Source: Tardiphaga sp. vice304 | GTDB lineage: Bacteria > Pseudomonadota > Alphaproteobacteria > Rhizobiales > Xanthobacteraceae | Direction: 5' to 3' | Length of the DNA stretch: 64,000 nt | NCBI RefSeq assembly: GCF_007018905.1 | Contig: NZ_CP041402.1 | Coordinates: 4,266,001 to 4,330,000 of the forward strand | Part shown: piece by piece, positions 1 to 8,706 of the stretch | Position numbering within the stretch: the stretch's first letter is position 1 | Layout of the letters: every line of letters begins with the position of its first letter | Made by a program: the position numbers and the translations under genes | Notes under the pieces: generated by a model | Databases searched by the model: none | What the model was told of the DNA's origin: nothing | Seen by the model: the letters and a program-made list of their open reading frames with translations, nothing else

Positions 1-1398
1 CCAGAACACGCCGACGCTGCCTCCGGAGCCGATCATCGACAGCCGGAACGCGTCTTCGGCGCGGTTGCCGAGCACCAAAGCCAGCGTGAACGGCGCCAAG
101 GGTATGCCGATCTTCTTGAAGATGTAGCCGACCACGCCGAAGCCGAGCATCAGCCAGATGTCGAACATCGCGTTCTGGATCGCATAGGCGCCGATCGCGC
201 AGGACACCACGATCATTGGCGCGACCGCGGCAAACGGCACCCGCAGGATCGAGGCGAAGATGGGAACCGTGGTCAGCACGATGACGAGGCCGACGACATT
301 GCCGAGATACATCGAGGCGATCAGGCCCCAGACGAAATCCTTGTGCTCGACGAACAGTAGCGGCCCGGGATTGAGCCCCCATACCATCAATCCGCCGAGC
401 AGGATCGCGGCGGTGCCGGAGCCGGGAATTCCCAGCGCCAGCATCGGCAGCAGCGCCGCGGTACCCGAGGCGTGCGCCGCGGTCTCCGGGGCGAACACGC
501 CTTCGATGCGGCCCTTGCCGAAGCTTTCCGGGTCCTTGGAGAAACGCTTGGCGAGGTTGTAGCCCATGAACGAAGCCGCAATCGCGCCGCCCGGCGTGAT
601 GCCGAGCCAGCAGCCGATCACCGAGGAGCGCAGCAGCGTCATCCAGTATTTCGGCAGGTCCTTCCAGACGTTGATGACGGTGCGCAGGCTGATCTTGGCG
701 GCATGGCCGCGCAAGGCCAGGCGTTCTTCCATGGTCAGCAGGATCTCGCTGATGCCGAACAGGCCGATTACCGCCACCAGGAAGTTGATGCCGCGCAAGA
801 GCTCGTTGGAGCCGAAGGTCATGCGCAGCGTGCCCGAAACGGTGTCCATACCGATGCCGGCGATCAGGAGGCCCAGCGCCATCGAGATGACGGTCTTGTG
901 CTTGGCCTCGCGGCCGAGGCCAACGAACGAGCAGAAGGTCAACAGGTAGACGGCGAAGAATTCCGGTGGGCCGAATTTCAGCGCGAAGGAAGAGATCATC
1001 GGCGCGAGGAAGGTGATCAGCAGCACCGCGACCAGTGAGCCGATGAAGGACGAGGTGAAAGCCGCGGTGAGCGCTTCCGCCGCCCTGCCCTGCTGCGCCA
1101 TCGGATAGCCATCGAAGGTGGTGGCCACCGACCACGCCTCGCCCGGAATATTGAACAGGATCGAGGTGATGGCGCCGCCGAACAGCGCGCCCCAGTAAAT
1201 GCAGGACAGCATCACGATCGCCGAGGTCGGGTCCATCGTGAAGGTCAGCGGCAGCAGGATGGCGACGCCGTTCGGGCCGCCCAGCCCCGGCAGCACGCCG
1301 ACGAAGATGCCGAGCACCAGGCCGATCACCATCAGCGCCATGATCTTCCACGTCATCAGCACGGCGAAGCCGTGCAGCAGCAATCCAAAAGCTTCCAT
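1..1398 (-). CDS. tctA: Tripartite tricarboxylate transporter large permease TctA (3' part beyond window)
   Basis: Large membrane subunit of a tripartite tricarboxylate transporter, which imports carboxylates with ion coupling and a periplasmic binding protein. The frame is open from the ATG at 1398 to the left window edge (466 codons), so only the C-terminal tail is missing; the family is about 500 residues. The translation is strongly hydrophobic and shows the Gly/Pro repeats typical of TctA: PGLGGPNG near residues 37-44, ITPGGA near 266 and GIPGSGTA near 323. It lies 10 bp after tctB and follows tctC, so the order is tctC-tctB-tctA. The substrate cannot be read from sequence; the neighbours suggest a hydroxy or keto acid. 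Confidence 0.93.
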   Translation of the reverse strand, partial: MEAFGLLLHGFAVLMTWKIMALMVIGLVLGIFVGVLPGLGGPNGVAILLPLTFTMDPTSAIVMLSCIYWGALFGGAITSILFNIPGEAWSVATTFDGYPMAQQGRAAEALTAAFTSSFIGSLVAVLLITFLAPMISSFALKFGPPEFFAVYLLTFCSFVGLGREAKHKTVISMALGLLIAGIGMDTVSGTLRMTFGSNELLRGINFLVAVIGLFGISEILLTMEERLALRGHAAKISLRTVINVWKDLPKYWMTLLRSSVIGCWLGITPGGAIAASFMGYNLAKRFSKDPESFGKGRIEGVFAPETAAHASGTAALLPMLALGIPGSGTAAILLGGLMVWGLNPGPLLFVEHKDFVWGLIASMYLGNVVGLVIVLTTVPIFASILRVPFAAVAPMIVVSCAIGAYAIQNAMFDIWLMLGFGVVGYIFKKIGIPLAPFTLALVLGNRAEDAFRLSMIGSGGSVGVFW

Positions 1399-1408
1399 CA
1401 GATCGATC

Positions 1409-1948
1409 CTAGCGGCCGAAGGCCGCTTCGAGCGGGCCCTTCGGCATGATGACGTCGAAGGCGATGTCGAAGGTCACGAACATGATCGCGGTAAAGACGA
1501 AAGCGGTGAGCAGCGACTTCCACCACGCGATCTTGCCGACGAAGCGCATGAAGCCGGAGATCAACAGGAAGCTCGCGACATAGAGCCCGAGAACCTGCAT
1601 CGCCAGGCAGAACGCGGCGGTCGGCAGGAACACCAGCAGCACGCGGCGCAATTGCGCGCGGGTGACAAAGGTGTCCGACGGCGCGCGCGCCAGCAGCGTG
1701 GTAATGAGGCCGAACAGGCTGGCGAGGCCCAGGATCACCGAAAGATAGAACGGGAAGTAGCCGGGCTGCGGGCCGGTGTCGTCCCATGAGATGCCGGTGG
1801 CGTAATTATCGATGCCGAGCGTCACGGCCAGCGCCAGCAGCAACAACGAGACGACGATCTCGACGGTGCGCGTGCTGCAGACGGCGGGGGAATCCGGCTC
1901 GGGCGCGGTGGGATCGTCGACGATGATTTCGAGGTCGGTATTGGACAT
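1409..1948 (-). CDS. tctB: Tripartite tricarboxylate transporter small permease TctB
   Basis: Small membrane subunit of the TTT transporter, pairing with TctA in the inner membrane. The product is 179 residues, usual for the family, with a hydrophilic N-terminus of about 25 residues and then about four hydrophobic segments (roughly 28-45, 60-85, 105-130 and 145-165). The GPQPGYFPF stretch near residue 60 is the conserved TctB loop where the first helix pair meets. It is 10 bp upstream of tctA on the same strand. A 283-bp gap with hairpin repeats separates it from tctC, so tctC may be expressed at a different level. Confidence 0.92.
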   Translation of the reverse strand: MSNTDLEIIVDDPTAPEPDSPAVCSTRTVEIVVSLLLLALAVTLGIDNYATGISWDDTGPQPGYFPFYLSVILGLASLFGLITTLLARAPSDTFVTRAQLRRVLLVFLPTAAFCLAMQVLGLYVASFLLISGFMRFVGKIAWWKSLLTAFVFTAIMFVTFDIAFDVIMPKGPLEAAFGR

Positions 1949-1989
1949 GAGATGTTTCTGTTTTGATTTCAGAAGGAGCAGAGCTTTGA

Positions 1990-2218
1990 TCTTTCCCTCT
2001 CCACCGCGCGAAGCGAAGCTTCGATAGGCGGGCGAGGGTGGCCGCGCGTAGCGCGGACGGGAGAGGGGTGCCGCAAGTTCGAAAGAGAAAGAGCCCCTCT
2101 CCTGTCTCGAACCCCGGTCCCGCCTTCGCTCTGCGAACTACGGCGGACAAGTCGCGGGGCTTCGATCCACCCTCTCCCGCCTGCGCAAAGCTTCGCTTTG
2201 CTTGTGGGAGAGGGGAAG
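1990..2218. repeat. Cluster of GC-rich palindromic intergenic repeats
   Basis: The gap between tctB and tctC holds several CTCTCC/GGAGAG arms that can pair into hairpins. CCCTCTCCC near 2170 pairs with GGGAGAGGG near 2208 around an internal AAAGCTTCGCTTT stem, and CCTCTCC near 2096 can pair with GGAGAGG near 2060. A shorter relative lies at 3354-3382. Such elements are common between genes in rhizobial genomes. In this position they may act as a processing or attenuation element inside the tct transcript; that role is inferred. Confidence 0.6.
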
Positions 2219-2231
2219 GAAGATCACATCG

Positions 2232-3230
2232 CTACTTCGCGACGAACCCTGCTTCGGTCATCAGCGACTTGTTGAGCGCGTCATCCTCTTCGAGGAATTT
2301 GAGCATCGCGTCGCCCTTCAGGAAGATCGGCTTGAGCGCCTGCTTCTCCATGTAGTCCTTGTATTCGGCGGTCTTGGTCACCTTCTCGAACAGGTCGACA
2401 TAGAACGCCTGCTGCTCCGGCGTCACCTTGCCGGGCAGGAACATCGCGCGCAGCATCAGATACTGCACGTCGAGGCCCTCTTCCTTGCAGGTCGGGATAT
2501 CGGCCCACGACTGCGTCTCGGTGACCTTGGTGGTGTAGCCGATGCGCTCCTTGTCGAATACGCAGAGCGCGCGGACCTGGCCGGCGCGCCAGACTTCGAG
2601 ATTTTCGGAGGGATTGTTGACGTTGGCTTCGGTGTGGTTGCCGACCAGTTGCGTTGCCGCCTCGCCGCCGGACTTGTACGGCAAATATGAGAATTTCGCG
2701 CCGGTGCGCTTTTCCATGAACACGGTGAGCACATGGTCCTCGCGCTTCGAGCCGGTGCCGCCCATCTTGAATGGCGACGGCGCGGCCTTGGCCGCTGCGA
2801 TGAATTCCTTGACGCTCTTGGCGCCGGCCGCATTGTCCCACAGCACGAACTGGTCCATGGCCACCACCGCCACCGGCGTGAGGTCGCGCCAGTTGAACGG
2901 AATCTTGGCAGACAGCGGCAGCATGTAGATCAGCGAGTACGCCACCATCACCTTGTTAGCGTCGCCCTCGCTGGACTTCATGTAGATCAGCGCTTCGGCA
3001 CCGGACGCGCCGCCCTTCAGCGACACGATCACCGGGGCCTTCATCAGATTGTTCTTCTGGATCGCGGCTTGCATCATGCGCGCCATCTGGTCGGAAGCGC
3101 CGCCGGCGCCCGCCGCAACGACGATTTCCACCGGCTTGGTCGGCTCCCACGCGGCCGATACCGGCGTCATGGATGCACTCAACAGAACCGCGGAAAGCGC
3201 GGCTGTGGCCCTGATCAACTTGGACATCAT
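2232..3230 (-). CDS. tctC: Tripartite tricarboxylate transporter substrate-binding protein (Bug family)
   Basis: Periplasmic binding protein of the Bug/TctC family, first component of the TTT transporter. It has 332 residues with a Sec signal peptide (positive n-region, hydrophobic core, cleavage expected after VSA near residue 26). The mature protein begins EPTKPVEIVVAAGAGGASDQ, the usual first strand and ligand-binding loop of Bug proteins. It diverges from canonical members in the middle of the chain, so the ligand may be unusual. It is the first gene of the tct set and follows the crotonase gene after 181 bp. Two adjacent ATGs occur at the start; GGGAAG lies just upstream. Confidence 0.9.
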   Translation of the reverse strand: MMSKLIRATAALSAVLLSASMTPVSAAWEPTKPVEIVVAAGAGGASDQMARMMQAAIQKNNLMKAPVIVSLKGGASGAEALIYMKSSEGDANKVMVAYSLIYMLPLSAKIPFNWRDLTPVAVVAMDQFVLWDNAAGAKSVKEFIAAAKAAPSPFKMGGTGSKREDHVLTVFMEKRTGAKFSYLPYKSGGEAATQLVGNHTEANVNNPSENLEVWRAGQVRALCVFDKERIGYTTKVTETQSWADIPTCKEEGLDVQYLMLRAMFLPGKVTPEQQAFYVDLFEKVTKTAEYKDYMEKQALKPIFLKGDAMLKFLEEDDALNKSLMTEAGFVAK

Positions 3231-3353
3231 CTCTTCCCTGGCTCGTTAACCCGGGCTCAAACGGCCCGTTGATGGTCGGTAGTGTGCGGCTTATCGGACG
3301 TGACTTCAAGCATGCGAGCGGCATGCACAAGACGACTTTGGTAGGTCGCGCTT

Positions 3354-3382
3354 CACCTCGCCCCGCTTGCGCGGGAGAGGTG
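3354..3382. repeat. Short palindromic repeat (hairpin)
   Basis: CACCTCgCCCCGC and GCGGGaGAGGTG flank a TTGC loop, giving a strong hairpin between the crotonase gene and tctC. It is a short relative of the larger cluster at 1990-2218. There is no run of T after the stem on the minus strand, so it is not a classical terminator; an mRNA-stabilising or REP-like role is possible. Confidence 0.55.
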
Positions 3383-3411
3383 ATGAAAGAGCGTTCCGCC
3401 GTGCAATCCGC

Positions 3412-4206
3412 TTACTTGCCCTGCCAGTTTGGCTTGCGCTTGGTCAGGAACGCATCCATGCCCTCGCGGAAATCCTCGCTCATATAGGCTTTCAGCACGA
3501 GGTCGTGGCCCTCCTCGCGGGTCAGCTTCGGGCGCAGGCGGCGCACCGCTTCCTTGGTGACTTCGAGCGTGATCGGGGCGTGGCTGGCGACCAGTTGCGC
3601 CAGTTCCAGGGCGCGGCGCTGCAGCGTCTCGACATCCGGCACGATCTCGTTGATTAGCCCGAGCGCCAGCGCTTCGTCCGCCTCAATCAGCCGCGCCGTA
3701 AAGATCATGTCCTTGGTGCGGGCGGGGCCCACCAGCGCCATTACGCGGCTGATATTGGACATCGACAGGCAGTTACCGAGCGTGCGCGCGATCGGGAAGC
3801 CCATGCGGGTCGCGGCGGTGCCGATGCGCAGGTCGCAGCAGGCGGCGATGCCCGCGCCGCCGCCGGTGCAGGCGCCGGCGATCGCCGCGATGGTCGGCAC
3901 CCGGCAGGTTTCCAGCGAGGTCAGCACGCGGTCGATGCGCGATTCATAGTCGAGCGCGTCTTGCGCCGTCTTGAAGGCTCGGAACTGGGAGATGTCGGTG
4001 CCCGAAGCGAACGCTTTGTCGCCGGTGCCGGTCAGGATGATCGCCTTGATCGAGTGGTCGGTATTGGCAGCCTCGCAGATTTCCGCCATCCGCTCATACA
4101 TCGCGAAGGTCATCGCGTTGCGCGCCTGCGGACGGTTGAAGGTGATGCGGGCGATTCCATTTTCGACGGAATGGATCAGGTCTTCGGTCGGTACCGGGGC
4201 GTCCAT
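3412..4206 (-). CDS. Enoyl-CoA hydratase/isomerase (crotonase) family protein
   Basis: The crotonase superfamily acts on acyl-CoA thioesters. The product has 264 residues, a normal single-domain length. The first oxyanion-hole strand reads DKAFASGTDI (near residues 62-71) and the second is the GACTGGGAGIA segment near 105. Classical hydratases carry Glu in GGGCELA and a second Glu in the following PE motif. Here the first position is GGGAGIA and the second region reads GFPIARTLGNCLS, so neither catalytic Glu is evident and a simple hydratase call is doubtful. The ATG at 4206 starts at the conserved N-terminus. It lies between the aminotransferase and tctC genes on the same strand. Confidence 0.85.
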   Translation of the reverse strand: MDAPVPTEDLIHSVENGIARITFNRPQARNAMTFAMYERMAEICEAANTDHSIKAIILTGTGDKAFASGTDISQFRAFKTAQDALDYESRIDRVLTSLETCRVPTIAAIAGACTGGGAGIAACCDLRIGTAATRMGFPIARTLGNCLSMSNISRVMALVGPARTKDMIFTARLIEADEALALGLINEIVPDVETLQRRALELAQLVASHAPITLEVTKEAVRRLRPKLTREEGHDLVLKAYMSEDFREGMDAFLTKRKPNWQGK

Positions 4207-4292
4207 GATTGTTCTTTCTTTTGATGCGGTCTGGTGCCGCACGATAGCGGCCGGAGCGCGGGCGCTCCAGCCAAGTTTGAGTGACAGCACGC

Positions 4293-5489
4293 CTAGGCGA
4301 CGGCGGCCTTCAACTGCACCACGTCCCTGCCCTTCAGCACTTCCATCGCCGCCATCACGCCACCGGCGCGATGCGGGACGCGGGCGAGGTCGAGGCCCAT
4401 CTCGACGCCGGCTAGCGTGCCCATCAGCATCAGATCGTTGAAATGGCCGATATGGCCGATCCGGAAGATCTTGCCCTTCCACTTTGCCAGTCCCGTGCCC
4501 AGCGACATGTCGAAATTCTCCAGCACGACTTTACGGAACGCATCCGCATCGTGCCCCTCGGGCATCATCACGGCGGTCAGCGCCGGCGAGTGGTCGGGCG
4601 CCTCGATCGACACCGTCTCCAGGCCCCAGGCCTTCACGGCCGCGCGCGCGGCGGCGCCGTGCCGCTTGTGGCGGGCGAACACGTTCTGCAGCCCCTCCTC
4701 TTCAAGCATGGCGATGGCTTCCTTCAGCCCGGACAGCACGTTGGTGGCGGGGGTGTAGGGCCAGGAGCCGAGCTTGTTGGCATTGATGACGTCCTGCCAG
4801 TCCCAATAGGCGCGGTAGGACGTGTTGGCCTTGGAGGCGGCGAGCGCCTTCTCCGAGACGACATTAAAGCCGAGGCCGGGCGGCAGCATCAGGCCCTTTT
4901 GCGAGCCGGCAACGGTGACGTCGATGCCCCAGGCATCATGCTCATATTCCAGCGAGCCGATGCCGGACACCGTATCGACCATCAGGAGTGCGGGATGCCC
5001 GGCGCGGTCCATCGCCGCACGCACTTCCTGCGGATGGGTAACGCACCCGGTCGAGGTCTCGTTGTGGACCACCATCACCGCCTTGATGGCGTGGGCCTTG
5101 TCGGCCTGCAGCCGGGCCTCGATCTGGACGAGGTCGGCGCCGTGGCGCCAGTCGCCGGGAACCAGCTCGATATCGAGCTTGAATCTCTCGGCGATATTGC
5201 GCCAAAGCGCGGCGAACTGGCCGGTTTCGGCCATCAGCACGCGGTCGCCGGGCGACAGCGTGTTGACGATAGCGGCTTCCCAGGCGCCGGTGCCCGAGGA
5301 CGGGTAGATGATGACCGGCTGTTTGGTTTTGAAGATGCGCTGCGAGCCGGCCAGCACATTGAGGCCGAGCTCGGCGAATTCCGGACCGCGGTGGTCCAGC
5401 GTCGGCATGTCCATCGCCCGGAGCACCCGGTCGGGAACGTTGGTCGGGCCGGGAATCTGCAGAAAATGCCGTCCGGTGTGCACAGTCAT
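4293..5489 (-). CDS. PLP-dependent aminotransferase, serine/alanine-glyoxylate type
   Basis: Class V aminotransferase resembling serine-glyoxylate aminotransferase (SgaA) and alanine-glyoxylate aminotransferase, which move an amino group from serine or alanine to glyoxylate to give glycine. It has 398 residues. It begins with PGPTNVPDRVLRAM, typical of the family, and the PLP lysine is in the GSQKGLMLPPG motif near residue 195, after the MVDTVSGIGS strand whose Asp contacts the pyridine nitrogen. The ATG at 5489 is preceded by GGAGGACACC. It is the first gene of the minus-strand set and is divergent from the FAD/Fe-S dehydrogenase, which fits a glyoxylate-linked pathway. Confidence 0.9.
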   Translation of the reverse strand: MTVHTGRHFLQIPGPTNVPDRVLRAMDMPTLDHRGPEFAELGLNVLAGSQRIFKTKQPVIIYPSSGTGAWEAAIVNTLSPGDRVLMAETGQFAALWRNIAERFKLDIELVPGDWRHGADLVQIEARLQADKAHAIKAVMVVHNETSTGCVTHPQEVRAAMDRAGHPALLMVDTVSGIGSLEYEHDAWGIDVTVAGSQKGLMLPPGLGFNVVSEKALAASKANTSYRAYWDWQDVINANKLGSWPYTPATNVLSGLKEAIAMLEEEGLQNVFARHKRHGAAARAAVKAWGLETVSIEAPDHSPALTAVMMPEGHDADAFRKVVLENFDMSLGTGLAKWKGKIFRIGHIGHFNDLMLMGTLAGVEMGLDLARVPHRAGGVMAAMEVLKGRDVVQLKAAVA

Positions 5490-5558
5490 GTGGTGTCCTC
5501 CCAGGAATATTTTTTGTTCGGGCGACCGGATATCACTTTTCCGGTGGCTTGTCGCGCA

Positions 5559-5572
5559 TCTGGTATACCAGA
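5559..5572. promoter_or_regulatory. Perfect 14-bp palindrome, candidate FadR-subfamily GntR operator
   Basis: TCTGGTATACCAGA is a perfect palindrome in the 226-bp divergent region between the aminotransferase (start 5489) and the FAD/Fe-S dehydrogenase (start 5716). Its core TGGTATACCA fits the TGGT-ACCA type of operator bound by FadR/FCD-type GntR regulators such as GlcC, LldR and PdhR, which govern glycolate, lactate and pyruvate genes. No gntR gene lies nearby in this window. The regulator identity is inferred. Confidence 0.55.
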
Positions 5573-5715
5573 GGCCAACAGAAAAACGTGGGGCAGCCAT
5601 GAGGTTTTCTTATCTCGCTGTGCACCATGCCGTGGCTTGCCAAGGCGGAATCCGGATGCAAGACAACTAGACAAAGGCGGGCACCGCAAGGGTGCTGCAG
5701 TGCGGGAAGAAGCGA

Positions 5716-8676
5716 ATGGCCAAAGCCAGCCGGAAGGCCACTATCGTGCGGAGTTCGGCGGCAGATAGCGCGCTGGCGGCCCGGCTGTCCCGAGAAATTT
5801 CCGGCGACGTGTTCTTCGACCCGTTCACCCGCGGGCGCTATGCCACCGACGCCTCGTTCTACCAGATCGTCCCGTTTGGCGTCGTTGTGCCCCGCAGCAT
5901 CGACGAGGCGCTGCGCGCGCTGGCAATCTGCCACGACGATGGCCGCATCGTCACCCCGCGCGGCGGCGGCACCTCGCAATGCGGCCAGACCGTCAATGAC
6001 GGCATCGTCATCGACTTCTCGAAACACCTCAACAGACTGATCTCGGTCGATGTTGCGAACCGCACCTGTGTCGTCGAACCCGGCATAGTGCTCGACGACC
6101 TCAACCGCCAGCTCAAAAAGCACGGCCTGTGGTTTCCGGTCGACGTTTCCACCGCGTCGCGCGCGACGATCGGCGGGATGGCCGGCAACAATTCCTGCGG
6201 CGGCCGATCGCTGCGCTATGGCACGATGCGCGACAACACGATCGCCATGGACGCAGCGCTGGCTGACGGCACGCTGCTGCATTTCGGCGACGTGAATGCC
6301 GGCGATGACGGCCCTGCTTTGTTTCGCGACATGCTGGCATTGGGCGAGCGCGAGGCCGCCGAAATCGCCGAACGCTTTCCCAAAGTGCAGCGCCGCGTCG
6401 GCGGCTACAATCTCGACGCGCTGGTACCGAAGAACACCGCCAACAACATGGCGCATCTTCTGGTCGGCTCCGAGGGCACGCTGGCCTTCACCACGCAGGT
6501 CGAACTGAAACTGTGGCCCCTGATCGGCAACAAGGTACTCGGCGTCTGCCACTTCGGCAGCTTCTACGAGGCGATGGACGCCACGCAGCATCTGGTCAGA
6601 CTGAAGCCGATCGCGGTCGAACTGGTCGACCGCACCATGCTGGCGCTCGGCCGCGACATCGCGATGTTCAAGCCGATCATCGGCACCGCGGTGCGCGGCG
6701 ATCCGGATGCGGTGCTCATCGTCGAATTCGCCGAAGAGGATGCCAGCGACAACATCGCGAAACTGAAGCAGCTTGGCGAACTGATGGGCGAGCTCGGTTT
6801 CGGCTGGGACAATTCCCAGCGCAAATGGGGCGGCGTGGTCGAGATCACGCAGCCGGCGCTGCAGACCGGCATTGCCGAATTCCGCGCCGCCGGGCTCAAC
6901 GTGATGATGTCGATGAAACAGGAGGGCAAGCCGGTCTCCTTCATCGAGGACTGCGCCGTGCCGCTGCCGCATCTCGCCGACTACACCGAGCGCCTGACCG
7001 CCATCTTTGCGAAACACGGCACCACCGGCACGATGTACGCGCACGCCTCGGAAGGCTGCCTGCATGTTCGCCCGGTGCTCAATTTGAAGCTCGACAAGGA
7101 CGTCCACGCGATGCGCGCGATCGCTGAGGAGACGTTCGCGATGGTGCGGGACTACAAGGGCTCGCATTCCGGCGAGCATGGCGACGGGCTGGTGCGTTCG
7201 GAATTCCACGCGCAGATGTTCGGCGAGCGCATCGTCAACGACTTCGCCGAAGTGAAGCGGCGCTTCGATCCCCGCAACATTCTCAATCCCGGCAAGATCG
7301 TCGATCCCCCGAAAATGGACGACCGTTCGCTGTTCCGCTATCCGCCGGGCTATCGCATCGACGGCTTGCAGACCGAACTGGACTGGTCGGCCTGGCCGGG
7401 CGCCGGCGGCGGTTTCCAGGGTGCGGTCGAGATGTGCAACAACAACGGCGCCTGCCGCAAGCTCGAGGGCGGCGTGATGTGCCCGTCCTATCGCGCTACG
7501 CGCGACGAGAAGGATGTCACCCGCGGCCGGGCCAACACGCTGCGTCTCGCGATCTCCGGCCAGCTCGGGCCGGATGCGCTGAGTTCGGACGCGATGGCCG
7601 ACACGCTCGAGCTCTGCGTGTCATGCAAGGCCTGCCGCCACGAATGCCCGACCGGCGTCGACATGGCGAAGATGAAGATCGAGGTGCTGGCCGCACGCGT
7701 TAAGAAGCATGGTCTGACGCTGCGCGACCGTCTGGTCGGCTATCTCCCGCATTATGCCGGCCTCGCCGCGAGGATCGCGCCCCTGGCCAATGCACGCAAC
7801 CAGCGCCCGTGGCTGCGCCGGCTGCTCGAGCGCACGGCGGGGATTAGCGCCAAGCGCGACCTGCCGGCGTGGCGGCGCGATGTGTTCGCCCCCGAGGCAG
7901 AAGCCGTCGGCCCCGCCGATGGCCGCGAGGTCGTGCTGTTTGCCGATACGTTCAATCGCGCCTATGAGCGCGAGAACATCGATGCCGCGATCCAGGTGCT
8001 GGTCGCCGGCGGTTACCGCGTGCATCTGCCAAAACCGGCCGACGACGGCCGCGCGCTGTGCTGCGGCAGGACCTTTCTGTCCGCCGGGCTTGTCGATCAT
8101 GCCCGGGCCGAACTCGACCGTCTGGTCGCGACCTACGCGCCGTTCGCCGAGCGCGGTGTACCGATCGTCGGCCTCGAGCCGAGCTGCCTGCTGACCTTGC
8201 GCGACGAGTTGCTGTCGCTGCGTTCGGACGATGCGGCGAAGCGCGTCAGTGCGCAGGCACTGCTTTTCGAGGAGTTTCTGGTAAGCGAGGCAGAGGCCGG
8301 CCGCCTGCAACTGCCACTGCACGCCATCGCCGACAAAGCGCTGCTGCACGGCCATTGCCACCAAAAATCATTCGGCGCTTTCAAGCCGGTCGAACAGATC
8401 CTGCGGTTGATTCCCGGCCTTCAAGTCGAGAGCATCGAATCGAGCTGCTGCGGCATGGCCGGCGCGTTCGGCTACGGCGCCGACACCTATGAGGTCTCGA
8501 TGCAGATGGCCGAGGCGTCGCTGCTCCCGGCCGTGCGCCGCGCTGACGCCGCCACGCTGATCGTGGCCGACGGCACCTCGTGCCGGCATCAGATCAAGGA
8601 CGGCGCGTCGCGCCAGGCCATGCACGTCGCGCGCGTGCTGGCGATGAGCCTCGACAGCGCCGCCCCCCGCCCCTAG
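5716..8676 (+). CDS. FAD-binding and Fe-S 2-hydroxyacid dehydrogenase (GlcD-GlpC fusion, YdiJ-like)
   Basis: Large cytoplasmic flavoprotein that would oxidise a 2-hydroxyacid (D-lactate, glycolate or D-2-hydroxyglutarate type) and pass electrons to the quinone pool. It has 986 residues. The FAD-binding PCMH domain has PRGGGTSQCGQ at 81-91, with GGMAGNNSCGGRSLRYG downstream. After the FAD-oxidase C domain come two ferredoxin-type clusters, with Cys 574, 580 and 589 in the first and Cys 634, 637, 640 and 644 in the second. Two CCG (heterodisulfide reductase-like) repeats follow, CCGRTFLSAG and CCGMAGAFGYG. The ATG at 5716 has GGGAAGAAG upstream; a GTG at 5692 is the alternative. glcG follows after 30 bp. 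The exact substrate is not readable. Confidence 0.9.
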   Translation: MAKASRKATIVRSSAADSALAARLSREISGDVFFDPFTRGRYATDASFYQIVPFGVVVPRSIDEALRALAICHDDGRIVTPRGGGTSQCGQTVNDGIVIDFSKHLNRLISVDVANRTCVVEPGIVLDDLNRQLKKHGLWFPVDVSTASRATIGGMAGNNSCGGRSLRYGTMRDNTIAMDAALADGTLLHFGDVNAGDDGPALFRDMLALGEREAAEIAERFPKVQRRVGGYNLDALVPKNTANNMAHLLVGSEGTLAFTTQVELKLWPLIGNKVLGVCHFGSFYEAMDATQHLVRLKPIAVELVDRTMLALGRDIAMFKPIIGTAVRGDPDAVLIVEFAEEDASDNIAKLKQLGELMGELGFGWDNSQRKWGGVVEITQPALQTGIAEFRAAGLNVMMSMKQEGKPVSFIEDCAVPLPHLADYTERLTAIFAKHGTTGTMYAHASEGCLHVRPVLNLKLDKDVHAMRAIAEETFAMVRDYKGSHSGEHGDGLVRSEFHAQMFGERIVNDFAEVKRRFDPRNILNPGKIVDPPKMDDRSLFRYPPGYRIDGLQTELDWSAWPGAGGGFQGAVEMCNNNGACRKLEGGVMCPSYRATRDEKDVTRGRANTLRLAISGQLGPDALSSDAMADTLELCVSCKACRHECPTGVDMAKMKIEVLAARVKKHGLTLRDRLVGYLPHYAGLAARIAPLANARNQRPWLRRLLERTAGISAKRDLPAWRRDVFAPEAEAVGPADGREVVLFADTFNRAYERENIDAAIQVLVAGGYRVHLPKPADDGRALCCGRTFLSAGLVDHARAELDRLVATYAPFAERGVPIVGLEPSCLLTLRDELLSLRSDDAAKRVSAQALLFEEFLVSEAEAGRLQLPLHAIADKALLHGHCHQKSFGAFKPVEQILRLIPGLQVESIESSCCGMAGAFGYGADTYEVSMQMAEASLLPAVRRADAATLIVADGTSCRHQIKDGASRQAMHVARVLAMSLDSAAPRP

Positions 8677-8706
8677 TTTGTCGCCAAATCACAAGGAACT
8701 GACTTC

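Noticed and set aside
4443..5768. Plus-strand open frame of 441 codons opposite the aminotransferase
   Set aside because: Shadow of the aminotransferase codons; no start signal or motif.
5533..7209. Minus-strand open frame of 558 codons opposite the FAD/Fe-S dehydrogenase
   Set aside because: Low-complexity His/Arg/Val-rich translation, no homology features, antisense to a well-supported gene.
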